The notes under the pieces are model-generated. The model was given only the letters and a program-made list of their open reading frames with translations. It did not search any database and was not told the DNA's origin. From assembly GCF_018918325.1 (NCBI RefSeq), contig NZ_JAHLQH010000049.1, forward strand, positions 1 to 64,000: a stretch of 64,000 nucleotides of DNA. Reading direction: 5' to 3'. A program made the translations under genes and the position numbers. Source of the stretch: Clostridium sp. MSJ-8. GTDB taxonomy: Bacteria; Bacillota; Clostridia; Clostridiales; Clostridiaceae. How positions within the stretch are numbered: the stretch's first letter is position 1; each line of letters opens with the position of its first letter. Below are positions 19,046 through 27,487 of this stretch, piece by piece.

Positions 19046-19681
19046 ATGAGAGCGATAATAGTATCAGGTGGAAATAAACCTTCAAAAGAATTATTAATGA
19101 AACATTTAAGACAAGATGATTATATAATAGGAGTAGATAAAGGGTGTAATGCTTTATATGAATATGGCATTACTCCTGATGAAATATTGGGAGATTTTGA
19201 TTCTGCAGATTTAAATATAATAGAATATTTTAAGAATAAGAACGTTAAGAGTCAATCATTTCCCCCAGAGAAAGATTATACAGATTCAGATCTAGGATAT
19301 ATAGTGGCAAAAGAAAGAGGATTTAAAGAAATAATATTTTTTGGTGCTACTGGAACTAGAGTTGATCATATGCTTGCTAATATAGGAATAATGATTAAAG
19401 CTAATAGAGAAAATATTCATATGGAAATAATTGATGATAATAATAGAATGTTTATTATAAATAAAAAAACTACTTTAAAAGGTAAGTATGGAGAATTATT
19501 AGGCTTTCATGCATTAAGTGATGTAGTTAAAAATGTTTCTATAGAAGGTGCTAAGTATACTTTGGCAAATTATGATATGACCTTATTAGAACCTAGAGCT
19601 ATATGCAATGAATTTTTAGATAAAGATATTACAATATCGTTTGATGAAGGATTAATACTTGTTATTTATTCAAATGACTAA
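19046..19681 (+). CDS. thiN: Thiamine diphosphokinase
   Basis: It transfers pyrophosphate from ATP to thiamine to make the active cofactor. The 211-residue protein has the N-terminal ATP-binding fold with GVDKGCNAL, GDFDS and PPEKDYTDSDL, then GATGTRVDHMLANI and the C-terminal thiamine-binding beta domain. It starts directly after the rpe stop. The rsgA-rpe-thiN-spoVM series matches the Bacillus order. Confidence 0.95.
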   Translation: MRAIIVSGGNKPSKELLMKHLRQDDYIIGVDKGCNALYEYGITPDEILGDFDSADLNIIEYFKNKNVKSQSFPPEKDYTDSDLGYIVAKERGFKEIIFFGATGTRVDHMLANIGIMIKANRENIHMEIIDDNNRMFIINKKTTLKGKYGELLGFHALSDVVKNVSIEGAKYTLANYDMTLLEPRAICNEFLDKDITISFDEGLILVIYSND

Positions 19682-19748
19682 AAATTATAGTAACTTTTTC
19701 ATAAAGTAAGCATATTATATAATATAGATTTACTTTTTGGAGGAGCAT

Positions 19749-19820
19749 ATGAAAATTATTGCAATAAAATTACCTAAATTTATATCTAATTTTATAAAGT
19801 TCTTCAGAAAGAATAAATAA
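19749..19820 (+). CDS. spoVM: SpoVM, 23-residue sporulation membrane peptide
   Basis: This tiny ORF encodes MKIIAIKLPKFISNFIKFF followed by RKNK. The IKLPKF core and amphipathic helix with basic end match B. subtilis SpoVM (26 residues), which binds the convex outer forespore membrane and recruits SpoIVA. A strong SD (TTTGGAGGAG) precedes the ATG. The site between thiN and rpmB is the same as in Bacillus. The Pro needed for shallow membrane insertion is present. Length and context make this a confident call. Confidence 0.93.
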   Translation: MKIIAIKLPKFISNFIKFFRKNK

Positions 19821-19866
19821 AATTACATATAACATTTTAAATTATAGGATTTGATTATGGTAAAAT

Positions 19867-19901
19867 AAAAAAGAGACTTATATATAAGTCTCTTTTTTAT
19901 T
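19867..19901. terminator. Bidirectional terminator between spoVM and rpmB
   Basis: AAAAGAGACTTA-TATA-TAAGTCTCTTTT, with A-tract on the left and T-tract on the right, so it can serve the convergent spoVM and rpmB transcripts. Confidence 0.9.
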
Positions 19902-19906
19902 CGAAA

Positions 19907-20098
19907 TTAAAGTGCTCTTTGTACCTTTCCAGATCTTAAACATCTTGTACAAACGTGAACTGTTTTAGGAGTTCCATTAACTAAAGCCTTAACTTTCTTT
20001 ATGTTTGGAGCCCAAGTTCTCTTTGATTGACGATGTGAATGACTAAATTGTACTCCAGCTACAACACCTTTATTACATATCTCGCATCTTCTTGCCAT
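19907..20098 (-). CDS. rpmB: 50S ribosomal protein L28
   Basis: The 63-residue protein starts MARRCEICNKG and carries two CxxC pairs (CEIC and CTRC), so it is the zinc-binding form of L28. I shortened the reading frame to the internal ATG because an AGGAGGTG SD lies directly before it and the family begins there. It is read against its neighbours and has its own promoter. Confidence 0.97.
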   Translation of the reverse strand: MARRCEICNKGVVAGVQFSHSHRQSKRTWAPNIKKVKALVNGTPKTVHVCTRCLRSGKVQRAL

Positions 20099-20152
20099 GT
20101 GAAAACACCTCCTCTTCTTAGAAGATATAATTCTCTTCATAGGACAAATAAC

Positions 20153-20182
20153 ATTCTACCACAATAATACATATAAATGCAA
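20153..20182 (-). promoter_or_regulatory. Promoter of rpmB
   Basis: On the minus strand: TTGCAT, 18 bases, TAGAAT, about 55 bases before the rpmB start. The rest of the gap between rpmB and the asp23-like gene (20183-20380) shows no ORF or clear structure. Confidence 0.55.
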
Positions 20183-20380
20183 GTATAATATTTAATTAGA
20201 TGTATTATTATATAGATAAAAGGAATAATTATAGATAAAGATATACAGAATATTTTTTTTGAATTAATTTATAAAAGAATATATAATATATTAAGTTATC
20301 TTTAAAGTAGATTGTTTAATAATAATGACACAAATAAAAAAGGTATAACATAGTGCTTAAAAACCAAAATAGTTTTATAC

Positions 20381-20409
20381 TTGAATAATGACATTAAGTA
20401 ATATAAAAT
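20381..20409 (+). promoter_or_regulatory. Promoter of the asp23-like/fakA-like pair
   Basis: TTGAAT, 17 bases, TAAAAT, about 30 bases before the ATG of the first gene. Confidence 0.55.
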
Positions 20410-20441
20410 ATATGTATGAAAATTTTTAGGAGGAATTACGA

Positions 20442-20792
20442 ATGGTAGGATTTTCAAATGAAAATGGAAATATAAAATATTCAGATGAAGTCTTAAGTAA
20501 GATAGTCGGATTATCTACTATGGAATGTTACGGTGTAGTAGGTATGGTGTCTAAAAATGCAAGCGAAGGATTTTGGGAATTAATTAGAGTTGAAAATTTA
20601 AGCAAAGGCGTTAAGATAACATTAACTGAAGATGATAAATTGAACATAGAATTATTTGTTATGGTTGAATATGGTACTAAGATATCTGTAATCGCAAACA
20701 ACATAATTCAAAAAGTACGTTATAGTGTAGAAAATTTCACAGGATTGAAGGTTTCTGCAATAACAGTAAATGTTCAAGCGGTAAGAGTTTAG
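20442..20792 (+). CDS. Asp23/Gls24 family envelope stress protein (YloU-like)
   Basis: A 116-residue Asp23/Gls24 protein, recognised by the KIVGLSTMECYGVVGM opening and the VNVQAVRV end. Members are small soluble or membrane-associated proteins linked to alkaline and envelope stress. The biochemical role is not settled. TTTAGGAGG precedes the ATG. Eleven bases separate it from the DhaL-domain gene, the same pair as yloU-yloV in Bacillus. Confidence 0.9.
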   Translation: MVGFSNENGNIKYSDEVLSKIVGLSTMECYGVVGMVSKNASEGFWELIRVENLSKGVKITLTEDDKLNIELFVMVEYGTKISVIANNIIQKVRYSVENFTGLKVSAITVNVQAVRV

Positions 20793-20803
20793 GAGGTAAA
20801 TTA

Positions 20804-22441
20804 ATGGAATTTAATACTATAAACGGCCGTGATTTTTATAACATGGTTGTTAATGCTAGCAATAGGTTGTCAGAAGAGAGCGATTTTGTAAATTCATTAA
20901 ATGTATTCCCAGTTCCTGATGGAGATACAGGAACTAATATGTCTATGACATTTAGAAATGCAGTAAAAGAAATAGAAAATTCATCTTTAGAGTCTATAGG
21001 TGAAGTATCAAAAAAACTTGCAAAAGGTGCACTTATGGGAGCAAGAGGTAATTCAGGTGTTATATTATCACAGATCTTAAGAGGAATTTCAAAAGGATTT
21101 GAAGGAAAAGAAATAGCACAAGTCAAAGATGTTGCTCATGCATTAGATGAAGGATGTAAAGCTGCATATAAAGCTGTTATGAGACCTACAGAAGGTACAA
21201 TATTGTCAGTAATTCGAGCTACTGCAGAAGAAGCGGTTTCAGTTGAAACAGATAATGTTATAGTTTTATTAGAGAAATCTACAGCAGCAGCAAAAGATAT
21301 GTTAGATAGAACTCCAGAATTATTACCAGCGTTAAAGAAAGCAAAAGTTGTTGATTCTGGTGGAATGGGTCTATATATAATATTAACAGGCATGTTATCT
21401 GCGCTTAAAGATGGTATAACTGCAGATAAAATAAATGAAGTTTCTACAAATAAACAAGCAAATGTAGGTGCTAAATCTACAACTGATGTAGATATAAAGT
21501 TTGGTTATTGTACTGAATTTATTATATTAGGAGATGCAAGTAGAGCTAAGGAATTTCAAGATGATATAGAAAAGCTTGGAGATTCTATGATTGTTGTTGG
21601 ATATGATGATGTTATAAAAGTTCATATACATACTAATGATCCTGGATTAGTGTTATCAAAAGCAGTTAAAATAGGAGAATTATCAAAAATAAAAATTGAT
21701 AATATGAGAGAAGAACATAGAGAACTTCTAATGTCAGAAAGTGATATGGAAGCAACTCTTAATAAAGATGAAGAAAAAGAATTAAAGAAATATGGCTTCG
21801 TAACAGTAGCTATGGGCAAAGGAATCACTAATATATTTAAAGATTTAGGTGTGGATGAAGTAATAGAAGGTGGTCAAACAATGAATCCTTCTACTCAAGA
21901 TATAATAGATAGTATAGTTAAGATAAATGCAGAGCATATATTTATATTCCCAAATAATAAAAATATAATTATGGCTGCAAATCAAGCTGCTGAAATATCA
22001 GATAAGGATATAAGAGTTATAGAAACAACTTCTATTCCGCAAGGAGTAACATGTATGACTATGTTTGATCCTAATGCTGATGTAGCAGATAATGAAGAGA
22101 ATTTTAAAGATTTAATGTCACAAGTAAAGACTGGTTCTGTTACTTATGCAGTAAGAGATACAGAGATAGATGGAATTGAAATAAAAGAAGGAAATATGTT
22201 AGGTCTTGTAGAAGGCAAGATAAAAGAAGTTGGTAATGAAAAATTTGAAACTGCAGAAAAAGTAATAGAAGATATGGTGGATGATGATAGTGAACTTATT
22301 ACTATATATTATGGTGCAGAAGTAGAAGAAAAAGAAGTTGATGAATTTGTATCAAGATTAGAAGAGAAATATTCTGATTTTGATGTGCAATGTTATGAAG
22401 GAAATCAACCATTATATTATTTCTTGATGTCAGTTGAATAA
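20804..22441 (+). CDS. fakA: DhaL/DegV-type fatty acid kinase subunit A-like protein (YloV)
   Basis: A 545-residue protein. The N-terminal DhaL domain (about 1-200) has VPDGDTGTNMSMTF, with the Asp residues that bind Mg-ATP, and GARGNSGVILSQI. A middle domain with zinc/His residues and a C-terminal DegV-like domain follow. In Staphylococcus FakA phosphorylates fatty acids held by FakB. No FakB/DegV gene is near, so the partner would be elsewhere. TTTAGGAGG lies before the ATG. Confidence 0.88.
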   Translation: MEFNTINGRDFYNMVVNASNRLSEESDFVNSLNVFPVPDGDTGTNMSMTFRNAVKEIENSSLESIGEVSKKLAKGALMGARGNSGVILSQILRGISKGFEGKEIAQVKDVAHALDEGCKAAYKAVMRPTEGTILSVIRATAEEAVSVETDNVIVLLEKSTAAAKDMLDRTPELLPALKKAKVVDSGGMGLYIILTGMLSALKDGITADKINEVSTNKQANVGAKSTTDVDIKFGYCTEFIILGDASRAKEFQDDIEKLGDSMIVVGYDDVIKVHIHTNDPGLVLSKAVKIGELSKIKIDNMREEHRELLMSESDMEATLNKDEEKELKKYGFVTVAMGKGITNIFKDLGVDEVIEGGQTMNPSTQDIIDSIVKINAEHIFIFPNNKNIIMAANQAAEISDKDIRVIETTSIPQGVTCMTMFDPNADVADNEENFKDLMSQVKTGSVTYAVRDTEIDGIEIKEGNMLGLVEGKIKEVGNEKFETAEKVIEDMVDDDSELITIYYGAEVEEKEVDEFVSRLEEKYSDFDVQCYEGNQPLYYFLMSVE

Positions 22442-22454
22442 AAACGTATTAGAT

Positions 22455-22485
22455 AAAAGCACCTAAAAAGGTGCTTTTGTTTTTC
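22455..22485 (+). terminator. Terminator after the fakA-like gene
   Basis: AAAAGCACCT-AAAA-AGGTGCTTTT then TGTTTTTC. The motif CTTTAGGAAGTTATAT follows at once. Confidence 0.9.
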
Positions 22486-22541
22486 TTTAGGAAGTTATAT
22501 AAAGTTTAAATGAAATAATAAATTATAGGAGAATTAGATAG

Positions 22542-24575
22542 ATGAATATATATGATTCTATAGATAAGTTAAAGGGTGTAGGTCCTAAAGTTTTAGAAAA
22601 ATTTAATAAAGCATCTATTTTTAATATATTAGATTTACTTTTATATTTTCCATGGGATTATGAGTATTGTAATTCAAATATTCCATTTCAAAATATAGAT
22701 GGGGAAGAAAAAAATATACTTACTTGTACTGTAAGAGGTGCACATAAGGATATTAAGACTAGAAATAGAAAAACTATTTCTACAATTGAATTTGACTATT
22801 TGGGACATACAGTTTATGGAAAATGGTTTAATCAACCATATGTAAAAAATAATTTTAAAATTGATCAATCATATAATTTAAGTGGTAAATTTAAGAGAAT
22901 AGGAAATACATTAGAGGTTGTTAATCCTTTGGTTCTAGGAGAAGATGCTGTAAATAGTGAAATTATCCCCAAATATCATCTAAAAGGAGATCTAAGTGAA
23001 AAATTAATAGCTAAGCTTATAAGTGGAGTTTTAGACAAAATAACTATAAAAGAGATTTTACCTCAAGAAATGTTAGATAGATATAAATTATGTTCATTAG
23101 ATGAAGCAGTTAGACAAATACATTTTCCACAAAATAGAGAAAGGCTTCAAATAGCTATTAATAGATTAAAATTTCAAGAATTGTTTACATATTCATTAAA
23201 GCTTCTTATGATAAAGAAAAAAGCAAAAGAGGGATCGAAAGGAATAAGTTTTCCGTGGACGTCAGATATGGTGAAACTTAAAGAGTCTTTACCTTTTAGC
23301 CTTACAGACGCACAAACGCGAGTAGTAAGAGAAATACTTAGAGATCAGAAACTTGAAGTTCCAATGAATAGATTAGTTCAAGGTGATGTTGGGTCAGGAA
23401 AAACTATAGTAGCTCTTATTGCAATATTTAATGTGTATTGCAATGGATATAAATCTGCATTAATGGTTCCTACAGAGATATTAGCTAATCAACACTATGT
23501 AGAAGCAAAAAAATTATTAGAACCATTTGGCGTTGAGATAGAGTTATTGACAGGAAGTACTAAAGCTAAAGAAAAAGAAAGGATAAAAGAAAGGATAAGG
23601 CAGCAAGAACCTCTAGTAGTTATTGGGACTCATGCACTTATTCAAGAAGATGTGGAATTTTATAAACTTGGGCTCATAGTAACAGATGAACAACATAGAT
23701 TTGGTGTTGAGCAACGTAGCAAGCTTATTAATAAAGGAAGAAGAGCAGATGTATTGGTTATGACTGCGACACCTATTCCTAGAACATTAGCATTATATAT
23801 ATATTCTGACTTAGATATATCAGCAATAGATGAATTGCCACCAGGTAGAAAAAAAATAGATACAAGATTCTTTTTAGATCAGGCTAGAAATAGTGCATAT
23901 AAATTAGCTCTTGATGAAGTTAAAAAGGGCAGACAAGTATATATTGTATGTCCTCTTATTGAAGAAGATGAAAAAGAAAAGCTTAATTCAGTTGAAAGTA
24001 CTTATAAAAAGCTAAAAGAAGGAGTATTTAAAGATATACAAGTAGAGATGTTGCATGGAAAAATGAAAGCTCAAGAAAAGGACGATATAATAAATGAATT
24101 TAAGAAAAATAACATAAAAGTGCTTATATCAACAACTGTAATAGAAGTTGGAGTTAATGTCCCTAATGCATCAGTTATGATTATAGAAAATGCAGAAAGG
24201 TTTGGCCTAGCACAATTACATCAATTGAGAGGACGAGTTGGAAGAGGAGAGTATGAATCTTTTTGTATACTTATTGCTAATGCAAAAAGTAATATTACAA
24301 AAAAAAGAATGCAGATAATGACTGAATCTAATGATGGTTTTTTTATAGCAGAGCAAGATTTAAAACTTCGTGGCTCAGGAGAAATATTTGGAATGCGTCA
24401 AAGTGGTGAAGAAGGATTTTTATTAGCAGATATATATGAAGATGGAAATATATTAAGATGTGCAAGACATGAAGCTTATGAAATATTACATTCAGATAGT
24501 GCAGAAAGTAAAAAATTAATATTTGAAACTCAAAAAACATTAGAAAAAAGCAAAAATTATCTTTGTTTCAATTAA
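22542..24575 (+). CDS. recG: ATP-dependent DNA helicase RecG
   Basis: It remodels stalled forks and Holliday junctions. 677 residues: an N-terminal helix and wedge OB domain (LKGVGPKV, LLYFPWDYE), helicase core with GDVGSGKT (Walker A), DEQHRFG (DExH), TATPIPRT, QLRGRVGRGEYESFC, and the C-terminal SGEIFGMRQSG. TATAGGAG precedes the ATG. The recG-rsmD-coaD-ylbJ region is conserved in clostridia. Confidence 0.97.
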   Translation: MNIYDSIDKLKGVGPKVLEKFNKASIFNILDLLLYFPWDYEYCNSNIPFQNIDGEEKNILTCTVRGAHKDIKTRNRKTISTIEFDYLGHTVYGKWFNQPYVKNNFKIDQSYNLSGKFKRIGNTLEVVNPLVLGEDAVNSEIIPKYHLKGDLSEKLIAKLISGVLDKITIKEILPQEMLDRYKLCSLDEAVRQIHFPQNRERLQIAINRLKFQELFTYSLKLLMIKKKAKEGSKGISFPWTSDMVKLKESLPFSLTDAQTRVVREILRDQKLEVPMNRLVQGDVGSGKTIVALIAIFNVYCNGYKSALMVPTEILANQHYVEAKKLLEPFGVEIELLTGSTKAKEKERIKERIRQQEPLVVIGTHALIQEDVEFYKLGLIVTDEQHRFGVEQRSKLINKGRRADVLVMTATPIPRTLALYIYSDLDISAIDELPPGRKKIDTRFFLDQARNSAYKLALDEVKKGRQVYIVCPLIEEDEKEKLNSVESTYKKLKEGVFKDIQVEMLHGKMKAQEKDDIINEFKKNNIKVLISTTVIEVGVNVPNASVMIIENAERFGLAQLHQLRGRVGRGEYESFCILIANAKSNITKKRMQIMTESNDGFFIAEQDLKLRGSGEIFGMRQSGEEGFLLADIYEDGNILRCARHEAYEILHSDSAESKKLIFETQKTLEKSKNYLCFN

Positions 24576-24664
24576 AAAATTGTATATATTTATTATATAT
24601 GATAAAATAAAAGATATGTATTCTTTGAATATAGACATATAGTTTTTACAAGGAGAGATAAAAA

Positions 24665-25213
24665 ATGAGGATAATAGCAGGAAAAGCTAGAGGACATAAA
24701 ATTCTTTCTCCAACTACAATGGAGACAAGACCTACTTTAGATAGAGTGAAAGAAGCTATGTTTAGTTCTATTCAGATGCATATTCCTGAAGGAAAGGTTA
24801 TTGATGTTTTTGCAGGTACTGGTAGTTTGGGATTAGAAGCTGCAAGTAGGGGCGCAAGTGAAGTTTATTTGATAGATAAAAGTAGTACAACATTTCCGCT
24901 ATTACAAGAAAATATAAAAAATCTTAAATTTCAGAGTTTTTGTACTGCTATGAATATGGATTCTTATGATGCTCTTAAGAAATTAGCTAAGAAGAATATA
25001 CAATTTGATGTTATATTTATAGATCCACCATATTGTAGAGAGATGATTCCTGAAGCTATGAAGATTATATATGATAATAATATGTTATCTGAAGATGGTA
25101 TAATAGTAACTAAGATAGATAGTATAGAAGACATATATCAAGGATACGAGGGTATAAAATTAAAAAAGAGCAAAAAATATGGCAATACTACAGTGTGTTA
25201 CTATGAATACTAA
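24665..25213 (+). CDS. rsmD: 16S rRNA m2G966 methyltransferase RsmD
   Basis: 182 residues, normal for Rsm[14 protein letters not shown] and [12 protein letters not shown] open the protein. [17 protein letters not shown] binds SAM, and IDPPY is the N-methylase catalytic motif. ACAAGGAGAG lies before the ATG. coaD begins 11 bases after the stop. Confidence 0.95.
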   Translation: MRIIAGKARGHKILSPTTMETRPTLDRVKEAMFSSIQMHIPEGKVIDVFAGTGSLGLEAASRGASEVYLIDKSSTTFPLLQENIKNLKFQSFCTAMNMDSYDALKKLAKKNIQFDVIFIDPPYCREMIPEAMKIIYDNNMLSEDGIIVTKIDSIEDIYQGYEGIKLKKSKKYGNTTVCYYEY

Positions 25214-25223
25214 GGAGGAAAAA

Positions 25224-25703
25224 ATGAAGGTTGCTGTTTATCCAGGAAGTTTTGATCCAATAACTAATGGACATTTAGATATAATTACTAGAGGAGCAAA
25301 AACATTTGATAAAGTTATTGTTGCAGTATTAGTTAATGTTGAGAAGAAAGGCTTATTTGATATTGCAGAAAGAGTTGAACTTATAAAGAGGGTTACAAAA
25401 GATATTCCAAATGTCGAAGTGGATAGTTTCGATGGTCTTTTAATAGAATATATGAAGAAAAAAAATGCAAGCGTTATATTAAAAGGGTTAAGAGCTATAT
25501 CTGATTTTGAGTATGAATTTCAGATGGCACTTATGAATACTAAACTAGACAATTCAATAGAGACTTTGTTTATGATGACATCAGCACAATATTCTTATGT
25601 GAGTTCGTCAGCAGTTAAACAAGTGGCTAAATTTGGTGGATGTATAGAAGGATTAGTTCCAAAAGAAATAATACCTGAGGTATTTCATAAATTACGAAAA
25701 TAA
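25224..25703 (+). CDS. coaD: Phosphopantetheine adenylyltransferase
   Basis: The fourth step of coenzyme A synthesis. 159 residues with [15 protein letters not shown] (the HxGH-type nucleotide site) and the [13 protein letters not shown] block. I moved the start downstream to the ATG giving [10 protein letters not shown], because TAAGGAGG sits directly before it; the upstream in-frame ATG would lie within rsmD. Together with coaBC in this window it covers most of the route from phosphopantothenate to CoA. Confidence 0.97.
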   Translation: MKVAVYPGSFDPITNGHLDIITRGAKTFDKVIVAVLVNVEKKGLFDIAERVELIKRVTKDIPNVEVDSFDGLLIEYMKKKNASVILKGLRAISDFEYEFQMALMNTKLDNSIETLFMMTSAQYSYVSSSAVKQVAKFGGCIEGLVPKEIIPEVFHKLRK

Positions 25704-25717
25704 TTGGGGGGAGAGAG

Positions 25718-26269
25718 ATGGCCAAAAATAACAATATGGACGTAAATATTATTGAGCTTTTAGAATATCTTCAAGATACTATAGAGAATTCTCCAAAAGT
25801 ACCTATAAGTGGTAAGATCATGTTGGATAAAAAAGAAATTTTAGAGGTAATTGATCAAATAATAAATTACCTTCCAGACCAATTTAAAAAAGCTCAGTGG
25901 ATTGTTGCTGAAAGAGAAAGAATATTACAAGAAGCTAAAAAAGAATATGAAAGCTTAAAGCAAGAAACTATAGATATGATGAGACAAAATGTAGAAAATC
26001 ATGATGTAGTAAAAGAAGCAAAAGCTAGAGCACAAGAAATTCTAGCAGCTGCTAAGAGAGAATCGAAAGCCATAAGACTTGGTTCAAGAGATTATTCTAA
26101 TGAAGTTCTTACAGAACTTGATAGAGAAATTGAAGAGAAGAAGGCAGAGCTTATTAAGAATCTTCAAGCAAGTTTTGAACTTGCAGCTCATCAAGTTGAT
26201 GAAAACTTTAATGTTGTAGGCTCTACCATAAAAGAAAATATAAAAGAATTAAGAGTTATGGAAAAGTAA
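25718..26269 (+). CDS. Conserved coiled-coil protein downstream of coaD
   Basis: I do not recognise a named family. The 183-residue protein is soluble and highly charged. Its N-terminal part is about 60 residues (NIIELLEYLQDTIENSPKVP). A long helical heptad-rich region follows (about 65-175) that resembles ATP synthase b/DivIVA-type coiled coils. There is no membrane segment or catalytic motif. GGGGGGAGAG precedes the ATG. It is probably co-transcribed with coaD. Its last 21 bases overlap the 3' end of ylbJ on the other strand. A role as a cytoskeletal or division-linked scaffold is only a guess. Confidence 0.8.
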   Translation: MAKNNNMDVNIIELLEYLQDTIENSPKVPISGKIMLDKKEILEVIDQIINYLPDQFKKAQWIVAERERILQEAKKEYESLKQETIDMMRQNVENHDVVKEAKARAQEILAAAKRESKAIRLGSRDYSNEVLTELDREIEEKKAELIKNLQASFELAAHQVDENFNVVGSTIKENIKELRVMEK

Positions 26270-27412
26270 AGATTTAATTCTAAATAGCATATGTGGTATT
26301 GTTAGAAGTAATAATAATAATATATATATAAGTAAAGGTGATTTATTTATTGAAATAGTTGCTGCAGGTATATGTGTGTTGAAATTTATTGAAATAATAT
26401 AGGTTAATATACAGCTAATTATTCCTTGCACAAATTTAAGAAATGTATATTTGAAAAATGATACATTGTATTTACTTAAAAATGAATAACTTTGAAAAAT
26501 TATCGATAACCCAGAGAATGAACATAAAAAATTAATTAGTGCAAGTTTTAAATGTATATTTATATCTAAACTACTTATAATAGAGCAACCATTTGTTATT
26601 TCGATTAATCCATAGAAAATAGAACTTAAAATATTATGTGGAAGATTTAAGATATCTTCTAATTGGTGGAAAATAATGCTTAGATGAGCATTATTTTTTA
26701 TTATACCAATAATACAAGAAAATAATATGATAAATCCACATACTGTCAAAACAGTAGTTAAAGCATTTGTGACGGAGTTTTTGAAATTTTCACCAAAGTT
26801 ATTGTTTATATTTTTGGGGTTAATAGAAGATGACGTTGTGGAAATAGAATGATTATTTATAGTTAGGAAGCCTATTAGTATTACAGCGATATAGTTTGGT
26901 ATGAGTAATATATAGCTATATTTTGGATTGTTTAGTAAACCTGAAGAAATAGCACCTATTATAAATAATGGTCCACAATTAGTTGCAATGTTAATAAGGC
27001 GTAGGTATTCTTTTCTATTTATATAACCTAATTCATATAAGTCAGAACTGTATTTTGCCCCTAAGGGATATCCGCATACAAAACTAGCTACAATTGCAAA
27101 AGAAGAATTTTTAGATAGTTTTAGAGGTTTACATATAAGAGGGCTTATTATTTTTGAATACATATTAATTCCGTCATAAGCTATGAGAAGATTACACACC
27201 ACTGAAAATGGAAATATTGTTGGAAAGATTGAATAAAAGCATAATTTACAACCTGATATTATAGCGTTCATTGCAACTGTTATATTTTTTATAAATAATA
27301 AAATAAATAATGATAATAAAAAACATATAAGATACTTGCCTTTTATATGTAATAATTTTAGAAGGATTATCGATAAGATTATAATTATAAAGGTTAATAT
27401 TAATATGCTCAT
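26249..27412 (-). CDS. ylbJ: Sporulation integral membrane protein YlbJ
   Basis: A 387-residue polytopic membrane protein with about 9-10 hydrophobic segments. The blocks VCGYPLGAKYSSDL, TNCGPLFIIGAI and the C-terminal half match YlbJ (nucleoside-recognition/Gate-type), which is sigma-E controlled and needed for spore cortex and heat resistance in Bacillus. AAGGAGTGA precedes the ATG, but this SD sits in the 3' arm of the tmcAL terminator, with a possible sigma-E promoter in the same hairpin. It runs tail-to-tail into the coiled-coil gene with a 21-base overlap and no terminator between. Confidence 0.93.
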   Translation of the reverse strand: MSILILTFIIIILSIILLKLLHIKGKYLICFLLSLFILLFIKNITVAMNAIISGCKLCFYSIFPTIFPFSVVCNLLIAYDGINMYSKIISPLICKPLKLSKNSSFAIVASFVCGYPLGAKYSSDLYELGYINRKEYLRLINIATNCGPLFIIGAISSGLLNNPKYSYILLIPNYIAVILIGFLTINNHSISTTSSSINPKNINNNFGENFKNSVTNALTTVLTVCGFIILFSCIIGIIKNNAHLSIIFHQLEDILNLPHNILSSIFYGLIEITNGCSIISSLDINIHLKLALINFLCSFSGLSIIFQSYSFLSKYNVSFFKYTFLKFVQGIISCILTYIISINFNTHIPAATISINKSPLLIYILLLLLLTIPHMLFRIKSLLFHNS

Positions 27413-27464
27413 AAAAAATCACTCCTTACATCTAAATATATTTTAGTAAGAAGTGATTTTATTC
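27413..27464 (-). terminator. tmcAL terminator that contains the ylbJ ribosome-binding site
   Basis: On the minus strand a 15-bp stem (arms 27446-27460 and 27415-27429) has a 16-base loop and ends in TTTTTT directly before the ylbJ ATG. One position pairs as G-U on this strand but would be A-C on the other, so the structure belongs to the minus-strand RNA. AAGGAG lies in the 3' arm. Confidence 0.8.
27435..27464 (-). promoter_or_regulatory. Candidate sigma-E promoter of ylbJ inside the terminator
   Basis: Minus strand: GAATAAAA, 14 bases, AATATATT; 6 of 8 at both sigma-E elements with exact spacing. Transcripts would start near 27428-27429, just before AAGGAG, and so lack the 5' arm of the hairpin. 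AT-richness makes this tentative. Confidence 0.35.
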
Positions 27465-27487
27465 TTGTACAATTAGATTTCTTTATT

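Noticed and set aside
20183-20380. tRNA or small RNA in the rpmB/asp23-like gap
   Set aside because: No cloverleaf, TTCRA loop or strong hairpin found by eye.
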